From NCBI GenBank assembly GCA_030824095.1, contig JAVBYK010000406.1, positions 1 to 5,890 on the forward strand: DNA of 5,890 nucleotides, in the 5' to 3' direction. This DNA comes from a bacterium. GTDB lineage: Bacteria > Pseudomonadota > Gammaproteobacteria > Burkholderiales > Burkholderiaceae_C. This document shows, in pieces, positions 1-5,674 of the stretch (its first letter is position 1; the number at the start of each line of letters is the position of its first letter). The position numbers and the translations under genes were made by a program. The notes beneath the pieces were generated by a model. It had not been told where the DNA came from, searched no databases, and worked only from the letters and a program-made list of their open reading frames with translations.

Positions 1-1361
1 CGGGCATGGGCGTATTGCACGTAGTAGACCGGGTTGTCGTTGTTCTTGGCCACGGCCAGATCGACATCAAAGGTGTACTCGGTGTCGGGCTTGCGGCTGA
101 GCAGGAAGAAGCGCACCGCGTCCTTGCTGGTCCATTCGATCAGGTCGCGCAGCGTCACATAGCTGCCGGCGCGCTTGCTGATCTTGACTTCCTCACCACC
201 GCGCACCACACGCACCATGGTGTGCAGCACGTAGTCAGGGTAGCCCTGGGGAATGCCCACGTCGGCCGCCTGCAGGCCTGCGCGCACGCGGGCAATGGTG
301 CCGTGGTGATCAGTACCCTGAATGTTGACGACCTTGGTGTAGCCACGCTCCCATTTGGCAATGTGGTAGGCCACATCCGGCACGAAGTAGGTGTAGGTGC
401 CGTCCTGCTTGCGCATGACGCGGTCCTTGTCGTCACCGTAGTCGGTGGACTTGAGCCACAACGCACCATCCTGCTCGTAGGTCTTGCCATTGGCAATCAG
501 CTTGCCCACGGTCTGTTCGACGCGGCCGCTGGTGTACAGGCTCGACTCCAGGTAGTACTCGTCAAACTTCAGGTTGAAGGCTTGCAGGTCCTTGTCCTGC
601 TCGCGGCGCAGGTAGGCCACCGCGAAGTTGCGAATCGACTCCAGGTCTTCCACGTCCCCGCTGGCGGTGAAGCTGCGGTCGTCGGCTGCAACCGTCTTGC
701 GCGCCAGGAAGTCATCGGCGATGTCCTGGATGTAGTCACCGTTGTAGAAGGCCTTGCTCAGCGGGTTCTCCGGGTCAACCGGCCAGCAGTCGTCACCGGG
801 CTTGAAGCCCTTGGCGCGCAGTTGCGTGCTATTGGCCAGCGTCTGGATCTGCACACCGGCATCGTTGTAGTAGAACTCGCGGTGCACCCGCCAGCCCTGC
901 GACGCAAACAGGTTGCAGATGGCATCGCCCAACGCGGCCTGACGGCCGTGGCCCACGTGCAACGGGCCGGTGGGGTTGGCCGACACAAATTCGACCAGCA
1001 TGCCCTGGCCATTGGAGGACTGGTAGCCAAACTGGGCACCCTGGCCCAGTACCTCACGCACCACCTGCTGCTTGGCAGTCGGCTTCAGGCGGATGTTGAT
1101 GAAGCCCGGGCCAGCGATTTCCACCGCGTCCACCCAGGTGGCAAAGGCGCTCTGCGCCAGCATTTCGGAGCGCAGGTTCTCGGCCAGTTGGCGCGGGTTC
1201 AGTTTGAGTGGCTTGGCCAGTTGCATGGCAGCCGTGGTGGCAAAGTCCCCGTGGGCGGCGACCTTGGGCGACTCGAACGCCGCCTTGGAAGCGGCGCCCG
1301 GAGAGAGTTTTTCCAACGCAGCGGCCAGCGCTTGCAGGAGTTCGTTTTTTACAGACAGCAT
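1..1361 (-). CDS. argS: Arginyl-tRNA synthetase, N-terminal 453 residues (cut by the left window edge)
   Basis: Cytosolic class I aminoacyl-tRNA synthetase that joins arginine to tRNA-Arg using ATP. The minus-strand frame is open from the ATG at 1361 to the window edge. It begins MLSVKNELLQAL, the usual start of betaproteobacterial ArgS. Residues about 5-95 form the N-terminal ArgS-specific domain. The nucleotide-binding HIGH motif is HVGH at residues 135-138, within SANPTGPLHVGHGRQ. The KMSKS-type loop is KISKRAG starting at residue 393. The visible part ends in VYYVQYAHA, where the anticodon-binding (DALR) domain begins, so roughly 100-120 residues of a usual length near 560 are missing. 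The gene is divergent from the PsiF-repeat gene. The ATG has no Shine-Dalgarno sequence: the six preceding bases are CCGTCC, directly after a TAAAAT. Identification is secure from both signature motifs and from continuity. Confidence 0.97.
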   Translation of the reverse strand, partial: MLSVKNELLQALAAALEKLSPGAASKAAFESPKVAAHGDFATTAAMQLAKPLKLNPRQLAENLRSEMLAQSAFATWVDAVEIAGPGFINIRLKPTAKQQVVREVLGQGAQFGYQSSNGQGMLVEFVSANPTGPLHVGHGRQAALGDAICNLFASQGWRVHREFYYNDAGVQIQTLANSTQLRAKGFKPGDDCWPVDPENPLSKAFYNGDYIQDIADDFLARKTVAADDRSFTASGDVEDLESIRNFAVAYLRREQDKDLQAFNLKFDEYYLESSLYTSGRVEQTVGKLIANGKTYEQDGALWLKSTDYGDDKDRVMRKQDGTYTYFVPDVAYHIAKWERGYTKVVNIQGTDHHGTIARVRAGLQAADVGIPQGYPDYVLHTMVRVVRGGEEVKISKRAGSYVTLRDLIEWTSKDAVRFFLLSRKPDTEYTFDVDLAVAKNNDNPVYYVQYAHA

Positions 1362-1367
1362 GGACGG

Positions 1368-1395
1368 ATTTTACGGGGGCGGGGCCGGGCGTCAT
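1368..1395 (-). promoter_or_regulatory. Candidate sigma-70 promoter of argS (predicts a leaderless mRNA)
   Basis: On the minus strand, ATGACG (1395-1390, 4 of 6 matches to TTGACA) is followed by a 16-base all-G/C spacer and TAAAAT (1373-1368, 5 of 6 matches to TATAAT). Only six bases separate the -10 box from the ATG, so a normal start about seven bases downstream would fall on or next to the A of the start codon. This agrees with the absence of a ribosome binding site. The -35 match is modest and the assignment comes from sequence alone. Confidence 0.35.
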
Positions 1396-1400
1396 CGGCG

Positions 1401-1429
1401 TTGTCATTTCCGGCGTTGTATGTTTGAAT
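1401..1429 (+). promoter_or_regulatory. Candidate promoter of the PsiF-repeat gene
   Basis: TTGTCA (1401-1406, 5 of 6 matches to the -35 consensus) is followed by a 17-base spacer and TTGAAT (1424-1429, 4 of 6 matches to TATAAT). An extended -10 TG lies at 1421-1422. The predicted transcript would begin near 1436 and carry a 5' leader of about 55 bases. The position, in the divergent gap and back to back with the argS promoter, is sensible. No properly spaced PhoB box was seen, so phosphate control cannot be claimed. Confidence 0.35.
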
Positions 1430-1490
1430 CTCCCGGGGATATTTCTGCAACGGCGACACGAGTTGCCAAACCTATTGAAAAGGACAACCC

Positions 1491-1808
1491 ATGAAAAAAC
1501 TGTTCACCTTGCTGGCCCTCGGCCTCTCCCTGTCTTTGGGTGTGGCCCACGCAGCCGATGGCAAAACGGCTCAACAATCGAAGATGGGCACCTGCAACAA
1601 GGACGCAGGCGACAAAAAAGGCGATGAGCGCAAGGCCTTCATGAAGGAATGCCTGAGCGCCAAGCCCGCAGAAGCTGCCGCCAGCCCCGCATGCGAAAAG
1701 TCGGCGGCTGACAAGAAGCTCGCCGGCGCCGCCAAGAAGAGCCACATCAAGAAGTGCATGGCCGATGAAAAGGCCCCTGCTGCCCCGGCCGCCGCCGCTT
1801 CCAAGTAA
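1491..1808 (+). CDS. Small secreted PsiF-repeat protein
   Basis: Protein of 105 residues with two PsiF repeats. The family is named after E. coli PsiF, a phosphate-starvation-inducible protein of similar length (about 106 residues) and unknown biochemical role. Residues 1-21 form a Sec signal peptide: KK, a hydrophobic Leu-rich core, then AHA before the predicted cut ahead of A22. The mature product should be periplasmic. Repeat 1 (about 28-56) reads QQSKMGTCNKDAG, then GDERKAFMKECLS, with C35 and C54. Repeat 2 (about 68-92) is more divergent and has C68 and C89. The tail is Ala/Pro-rich (about 93-105), and the mature protein is very Lys- and Ala-rich. The cysteine pairs could form disulfides. 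Start choice is clear: AAAAGGA at 1478-1484 lies six bases before the ATG. The gene is monocistronic, divergent from argS and convergent with ubiA. The symbol is left blank because orthology to psiF proper is uncertain. Confidence 0.88.
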   Translation: MKKLFTLLALGLSLSLGVAHAADGKTAQQSKMGTCNKDAGDKKGDERKAFMKECLSAKPAEAAASPACEKSAADKKLAGAAKKSHIKKCMADEKAPAAPAAAASK

Positions 1809-1822
1809 GACCATGCCCGGAT

Positions 1823-1849
1823 ACCAGATGGGCGCAATGCCCGTCTGGT
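1823..1849 (+). terminator. Hairpin in the convergent gap, possible terminator of the PsiF-repeat gene
   Basis: The arms are 1823-1833 and 1839-1849, with ACCAGATGGGC facing GCCCGTCTGGT around a five-base GCAAT loop. This gives eleven pairs, ten Watson-Crick plus one T-G wobble in plus-strand RNA; in minus-strand RNA the wobble becomes an A-C mismatch. It starts 15 bases after the PsiF-repeat stop and ends 20 bases before the ubiA stop, the place expected for termination in a convergent pair. Neither side has a T-run, so it is not a canonical intrinsic terminator. It may instead act in Rho-dependent termination or protect mRNA ends. Confidence 0.45.
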
Positions 1850-1868
1850 GCACCTCGAATGGGTGCGA

Positions 1869-2726
1869 CTACCAGTGGCTCAGAACCACTCCGGCAAACA
1901 CGGCAAAACCCACCCAGTGGTTCAGGCGGAAGGCTTTGAAGCAGCCTTCGCGCGTGCGGTGGCGAATCAGCGTGAAGTGCCACACCACCTGCCCCGCAGC
2001 CACGGCCACGCCGAACCACCACCAGGGTGACGACCGTTCGGGCACGACCACTGCACTCCACACCACCAGAAACAGGACATAGAACGCCGTGACGGCAGGC
2101 ACGTCCCATCGACCCAGCGTGATGGCCGAGGTCTTCATGCCGATGCGCAGGTCATCGTCACGGTCCACCATCGCGTATTCCGTGTCGTAGGCCAGCACCC
2201 AGAACAGGTTGCCCAGCATCAGCCACCAGGCCTGCACCGGAATGTCCGCGCGCACCGCGGCATAGGCCATGGGAATGCCAAAGCTGAAGGCCACGCCCAA
2301 TACCGCCTGCGGCATGGACACAAAGCGCTTGGCATAGGGGTAGGCCAGGGTCACGCCAAAGGCCACAAACGACCAGCCCACCGTCAGCGTGTTCGTCGTC
2401 AGCACCAGCAAGAAGGACGCCAGCGCCAGCACGGCACCCACCGCCAGGGCCTCGCGTGACGAGAGCGCACCGCTGGTCACCGGCCGCTGGGCGGTGCGTT
2501 TCACATGGCGATCAAAGTCGCGATCCGCCACATCATTGACACAGCAACCCGCACTGCGCATCAGGATGGTGCCCAAGGTGAACACCAGCAGCAAATGCCA
2601 GCCCGGAAACCCGCCCGAGGCCAACCACAATGCGCTCAACGTGGGCCACAGCAGCAGCAGCCACCCGGCCGGCCGGTCCCAGCGAATCAGTTGCAGGTAG
2701 AGCCTGAATTTCTCGCGCGTCAACAT
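1869..2726 (-). CDS. ubiA: 4-hydroxybenzoate polyprenyltransferase
   Basis: Integral inner-membrane enzyme that transfers a long polyprenyl chain to position 3 of 4-hydroxybenzoate, an early membrane step of ubiquinone synthesis. It has 285 residues, normal for the family, and many hydrophobic segments consistent with the roughly nine-helix UbiA fold. The first Mg/diphosphate-binding motif is NDVADRDFD at 64-72 (N64, D68, D72), followed by HVKRTAQRPVTSG. The second aspartate-rich motif is YDTEYAMVDRDDD at 180-192 (D181, D188, D191), followed by IGMKTSAI. Together these separate UbiA from other prenyltransferases. The start at MLTREKFRLYLQLIRWDRP matches the usual UbiA beginning. It lies 5 bases after the peroxidase stop with only a weak purine-rich site (GTGAGCGGG), suggesting translational coupling. 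An upstream in-frame ATG would run into the peroxidase gene and is not favoured. No ubiC (chorismate lyase) is adjacent. Confidence 0.95.
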   Translation of the reverse strand: MLTREKFRLYLQLIRWDRPAGWLLLLWPTLSALWLASGGFPGWHLLLVFTLGTILMRSAGCCVNDVADRDFDRHVKRTAQRPVTSGALSSREALAVGAVLALASFLLVLTTNTLTVGWSFVAFGVTLAYPYAKRFVSMPQAVLGVAFSFGIPMAYAAVRADIPVQAWWLMLGNLFWVLAYDTEYAMVDRDDDLRIGMKTSAITLGRWDVPAVTAFYVLFLVVWSAVVVPERSSPWWWFGVAVAAGQVVWHFTLIRHRTREGCFKAFRLNHWVGFAVFAGVVLSHW

Positions 2727-2731
2727 CCCGC

Positions 2732-3637
2732 TCACAACCCTACCGCGCGCAAGTCCAGTTGGCCGCCCTGCACCGGCGGGCACCAGACGTAAGCACCCGT
2801 CACCGGCCTGGACATCTGGAACAGCGCATCCACCACGCCATCGTCCAGTCCGGCCATGCGCCGCAACTGGGCCTCGAAGGCATCGAGGCTGCAGCCAAAG
2901 GCCACAAACATCAGCCCGCTGCGCATGCCTTCAGCCCAGGGCATGGAACGGCGCAGCACGAAGGCCTCGGGCGTGAAGCTCTCCTGGGCCGTGCGCTTGA
3001 CGTGGGCCGAGGGTGGTGCGTCGTCCAACTCTTCGTTGTCGCTGCGCCGGCGTCCCACCATGTCATCCTGCCGCTGCGGTGTCATGCGCTCGAAGGCGTC
3101 CAGGTCATGTTCCCACTGCTGCAACGCGGCAAAGCTGCCACCCACCAGCCCGGCACCACCATCCACGACCAACGCGGCCGCCTCGGCCTCGGCGTCACGC
3201 GGGTTTTCGGTACCGTCCTCATAGCCGGTCAGGTCACGGCCATGGCCGTTGGGTCCCTCGCCGTGGCGAAAGCCGTCCAGCACCCGGTCCAGCGCAAAGG
3301 CCGGCGCGAGCGCCCGCACCAGAGCCCGGCTGGCCAGCAGGATGTCGCCCGCATCGTCGCCGCGCAGCCAGCACCACAATGCGATGGGCGTGGACGGTAG
3401 CGCCATCGCGGCGTTGTCCAGCACGGGGAACGCGCGCAGCCCCGGAACCTTTGCACCCAGCATGCGCACGGTGTCAGCCCCCAGCCCGACCACCACGGTG
3501 GCGCCATCCACCAGCGGGGCCAGGCGTTGCAGCGCCGCGCCCAGCGCGTCCGGTGCGGCGGCGGTCAGGGAGAAAAACAGATACCGTCCCACACGGGGGG
3601 CGGGGGCCAGGATGCCGGGTTGGGCAGCATTCACCAT
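2732..3637 (-). CDS. Dyp-type haem peroxidase (YfeX-like)
   Basis: Protein of 301 residues in the dye-decolourising peroxidase family, which oxidises substrates with hydrogen peroxide using b-type haem. Expected features are visible: the GXXDG motif as GYEDGTENP at 138-146, with D141 the distal catalytic aspartate; H212 in SAHVKRT, the likely proximal haem ligand; and R229 in LRRSMPW, the likely distal arginine. The stretch MVGRRRSDNEELDD (193-206) before the histidine, and the total length near 300, fit the short YfeX-like group. No Sec or Tat signal is seen, so it is probably cytoplasmic, unlike Tat-exported EfeB. The physiological substrate is unknown. The start at 3637 is chosen because AAAGGAA lies nine bases upstream and the protein then begins at the conserved QPGILAP. 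An ATG at 3862 would add 75 residues overlapping oxyR. The gene sits 25 bases after oxyR and 5 before ubiA, suggesting cotranscription and possible peroxide control. Confidence 0.93.
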   Translation of the reverse strand: MVNAAQPGILAPAPRVGRYLFFSLTAAAPDALGAALQRLAPLVDGATVVVGLGADTVRMLGAKVPGLRAFPVLDNAAMALPSTPIALWCWLRGDDAGDILLASRALVRALAPAFALDRVLDGFRHGEGPNGHGRDLTGYEDGTENPRDAEAEAAALVVDGGAGLVGGSFAALQQWEHDLDAFERMTPQRQDDMVGRRRSDNEELDDAPPSAHVKRTAQESFTPEAFVLRRSMPWAEGMRSGLMFVAFGCSLDAFEAQLRRMAGLDDGVVDALFQMSRPVTGAYVWCPPVQGGQLDLRAVGL

Positions 3638-3646
3638 CGATTTCAG

Positions 3647-3653
3647 TTCCTTT
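3647..3653 (-). promoter_or_regulatory. Ribosome binding site that fixes the peroxidase start
   Basis: On the minus strand AAAGGAA (3653-3647) is followed by nine bases and then the ATG at 3637. It lies in the 25-base gap after the oxyR stop at 3663-3665. It is the only good Shine-Dalgarno match near the front of this gene and rules against the longer reading that begins inside oxyR. Confidence 0.7.
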
Positions 3654-3662
3654 GCAGACAGA

Positions 3663-4622
3663 TCAGGAGAGGCGCACCACGCCCGGCAGTTCGCAGGCGT
3701 AGACGGCATTGCGCAATGCGGCAATGGCCTCATAACGGGTAAAGCTGCGCCGCCACACCAGCACCACCCGGCGCGACGGGGGCGCCCCATCGGGGCCATC
3801 CTGCACCGGCAGGTATTTGACCAGGGTATCGGCATGGCGACGGGTCTTGGCCACCAGCGCACCAGCCGGCACGCTCAAGCGCGGCACCAGGGTGATGCCC
3901 ATGCCGGCCGCCACCATGTGCTTGATGGTTTCCAGCGACGAGCCCTCAAAACTCTTGCGAATGCCCTCCGTGTCGCTGGAAAACCGGGCGAACTCGGGGC
4001 ACACCTCCAGCACATGGTCGCGAAAGCAGTGGCCATTGCCCAGCAGCAACATGGTTTCCTTCTTCAGGGCCTCGGTGGTCACACTGGCCTCATTGGCCAG
4101 CGCGTGGTGCATGGGAACGGCGGCCAGAAACGGCTCGTCATACAGCGGCGCCGAAGCCAGCCCCGTATCGGGAAACGGCTCGGCCAGGATGGCGCAATCG
4201 ATCTCGCCGGTGCGCAGCATTTCCATCAGCTTGACAGTGAAGTTCTCCTGCAACACCAGCGGCATCTGCGGCGTGCGCTTGATGACCTGGCGCACCAGGT
4301 CCGGCAGCAGATAGGGAGCGATGGTGTAGATCACGCCCAGTTTCAGCGGGCCAGCCAGCGGGTCCTTGCCACGCTTGGCAATGTCCTTGATGTTGGCCGC
4401 CTGCTCCAGCACGCTTTGCGCCTGGCGCACGATTTCCTCGCCCAGCGGTGTCACCGTGACCTCGTTGGCACTGCGCTCGAACAACTTGACCTCCAGCTCC
4501 TCTTCGAGCTTCTTGACCGCCACCGACAGCGTGGGCTGCGACACGTAGCAGGCCTCGGCCGCTTTGCCAAAATGCCGCTCGCGCGCCACGGCCACAATGT
4601 ATTTCAGCTCTGTCAATGTCAT
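3663..4622 (-). CDS. oxyR: OxyR, hydrogen-peroxide-sensing LysR-type regulator
   Basis: DNA-binding regulator of 319 residues that turns peroxide-induced disulfide formation into control of antioxidant genes. The N-terminal winged helix-turn-helix (about 1-60) begins MTLTELKYIVAVARERHFGKAA, the recognition region being YVSQPTLSVAVKKLEEEL (26-43). A linker helix follows, then the LysR substrate domain from about 90. The sensor cysteines are C199 (in GNGHCFRDH) and C208, the same numbers as the redox pair of E. coli OxyR. SSLETIKHMVAAGMGITLVP (228-247) is also typical, so a functional peroxide sensor is expected rather than a generic LysR protein. It is about 14 residues longer than the 305-residue E. 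coli protein, the tail carrying an extra cysteine, C310. The start is supported by CGGGAG (4634-4629), six bases before the ATG. It lies 27 bases after the membrane-anchored gene and 25 before the peroxidase. No OxyR operator was recognised in these short gaps. Confidence 0.95.
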   Translation of the reverse strand: MTLTELKYIVAVARERHFGKAAEACYVSQPTLSVAVKKLEEELEVKLFERSANEVTVTPLGEEIVRQAQSVLEQAANIKDIAKRGKDPLAGPLKLGVIYTIAPYLLPDLVRQVIKRTPQMPLVLQENFTVKLMEMLRTGEIDCAILAEPFPDTGLASAPLYDEPFLAAVPMHHALANEASVTTEALKKETMLLLGNGHCFRDHVLEVCPEFARFSSDTEGIRKSFEGSSLETIKHMVAAGMGITLVPRLSVPAGALVAKTRRHADTLVKYLPVQDGPDGAPPSRRVVLVWRRSFTRYEAIAALRNAVYACELPGVVRLS

Positions 4623-4641
4623 AGTCAGCTCCCGTAGGAAT

Positions 4642-4659
4642 GCGGCGCCCTAGCGCCGC
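4642..4659 (-). promoter_or_regulatory. Perfect 7-bp GC hairpin over a stop codon, upstream of the oxyR ribosome binding site
   Basis: GCGGCGC (4642-4648) and GCGCCGC (4653-4659) are exact reverse complements around a four-base loop. The loop and right arm contain the TAG stop (4650-4652 on the minus strand) and the last codons of the upstream gene. The hairpin ends eight bases before the CGGGAG ribosome binding site of oxyR. No U-run follows, so it does not look like an intrinsic terminator. It could influence coupling, RNA processing or partial termination between the two genes. The structure is directly visible; any function is speculation. Confidence 0.4.
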
Positions 4660-5669
4660 TGGCCGGGGCCGCCGCCCAAGCTCTGGATCAGCAACTCCAC
4701 TCGCTCTTTCCACGCCCGGCGGATATCCGGCGCGACACCGGCCATCAGCCGGAATACCACCGGCGGATCGTCTTCTGCACAGTACTCGTCGCGCACCGCA
4801 ATCTCAATCTCGGCCCCCATGCCGACCACCGAAGCGCCCTTCAGGCTACCATGAAAGGTCCGGTTCGCGGCGTGCAGGATGACGCGCCCACTTTGATCCA
4901 GGTCGATCAACCAGACAATGCGGCCCAGGTCATCGAAGTGCATTTCGGTGGAGGTGCCATGGAAACCGGCTGCCTGGCGCCACTTTTCCAGTTGGGCATT
5001 GGCCCGCGCCTTGCGCTCTTCCTCCGTCTGCGGGACTGACGTATCTTCCACTGGCGCCGCCGCCAGACCGGCAGCCTTTACCGCGGCCGCCTCGGCTTGA
5101 TCTTCGCGCTGGCGCTGCGCCACCAGCTCTGCAACCAACTTGTGCTCCACCTTGGCAATCCAGGCACGCACCCCGTTGGCAAACTGCTGAAAGTCCAGCG
5201 CGATCATGTCCGGCACATTGTCCAGGCGCAGTTCGGAGTGTTCCGTGGCCGTCTTGCCCTGGGCCTGGCGCAGGGGCTCATCCGAAGCCCGAAACACAAT
5301 GCGACTCAGCCCCGTGGGCATCGCCGCCCCATCCGCCCCGTCCTTCACCGACACGCGCGCCACCTCGATGCGCAGTCCGGGCACCGCCAGGGTCTCGTTC
5401 AGCGCACCGCTGCGCACCTGTTCGTCACCATCGGGCACGGTCTGGCGTGTGTACTTGCCATCCTTGGCCAGCACCAGGATCTCCTTGGCCGCGTGGCGCA
5501 CCTCCACGGCAAAGCTCTGGGCCACAAAGCGCAAACCGCCGGGAATATTGATCACCTTGGTGCGCAACAAATAGGCCTGGTATTCCATGAACATGTACAC
5601 GGCCGCGCCAACCACGGCGGTACCACCCAGGGTCCACCACAGCAGCGGGAAAAATCCGGACATGTCCAT
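4650..5669 (-). CDS. Uncharacterised membrane-anchored protein between recG and oxyR
   Basis: I do not recognise a family for this 339-residue protein. Residues about 6-27 form a single hydrophobic segment (FFPLLWWTLGGTAVVGAAVY), a membrane anchor rather than a clear cleavable signal; RTK at 36-38 follows it. Residues about 40-175 are mixed, with alternating hydrophobic residues suggesting beta strands. Residues about 173-235 are charged and Ala-rich (KVEHKLVAELVAQRQRED, later EEERKARANAQLEKW), probably helical or coiled-coil, broken near 200-212 by an Ala/Pro linker. The C-terminal part (about 240-330) again looks beta-rich and ends in a charged helix. One cysteine (C297) and no catalytic motif were noticed. 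The start at 5669 is five bases after the recG stop, with AAAGG (5684-5680) ten bases upstream; an ATG at 5711 would overlap recG. A second ATG lies two codons inside. Position suggests coupling to recG but does not give a function. Confidence refers to it being a real gene. Confidence 0.82.
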   Translation of the reverse strand: MDMSGFFPLLWWTLGGTAVVGAAVYMFMEYQAYLLRTKVINIPGGLRFVAQSFAVEVRHAAKEILVLAKDGKYTRQTVPDGDEQVRSGALNETLAVPGLRIEVARVSVKDGADGAAMPTGLSRIVFRASDEPLRQAQGKTATEHSELRLDNVPDMIALDFQQFANGVRAWIAKVEHKLVAELVAQRQREDQAEAAAVKAAGLAAAPVEDTSVPQTEEERKARANAQLEKWRQAAGFHGTSTEMHFDDLGRIVWLIDLDQSGRVILHAANRTFHGSLKGASVVGMGAEIEIAVRDEYCAEDDPPVVFRLMAGVAPDIRRAWKERVELLIQSLGGGPGQRR

Positions 5670-5674
5670 TGTCT

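Noticed and set aside
1375..1396. A G-rich tract upstream of argS as a G-quadruplex
   Set aside because: There are only three runs of three or more G's close together; a fourth would have to be a GG pair after a six-base loop, and the region is simply GC-rich promoter spacer.
1401..1422. A possible PhoB box (TTGTCAT, then TTGTATG) in front of the PsiF-repeat gene
   Set aside because: The two seven-base units start 15 bases apart rather than the 11 of a standard PhoB box, and the second matches poorly.
6..1427. A 473-codon open frame on the plus strand opposite argS
   Set aside because: It is exactly antisense to a well-supported argS, its translation is low-complexity (Val, Gly, His, Gln-rich) with no family resemblance, and long antisense frames are expected in GC-rich coding DNA.
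1571..2109. Several 88-150 codon frames across the PsiF-repeat gene, the convergent gap and the ubiA 3' end
   Set aside because: They overlap genes with clear family signatures, show no conserved motif, and are explained by high GC content with few stops.
2732..2790. An encapsulin cargo-loading peptide at the peroxidase C-terminus
   Set aside because: The protein ends near the normal end of the YfeX-like fold with no added tail, the last residues do not match a clear loading motif, and no encapsulin gene is in the window.
3638..3862. A 75-residue N-terminal extension of the peroxidase
   Set aside because: It would overlap the 3' end of oxyR by about 200 bases, resembles no Dyp sequence, and the ATG at 3637 has a good AAAGGAA site and begins at the conserved start of the family.
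3249..4637. A 462-codon open frame on the plus strand opposite oxyR and the peroxidase gene
   Set aside because: It spans the oxyR-peroxidase junction in antisense and lacks any recognisable domain; both opposite genes have clear motifs and ribosome binding sites.
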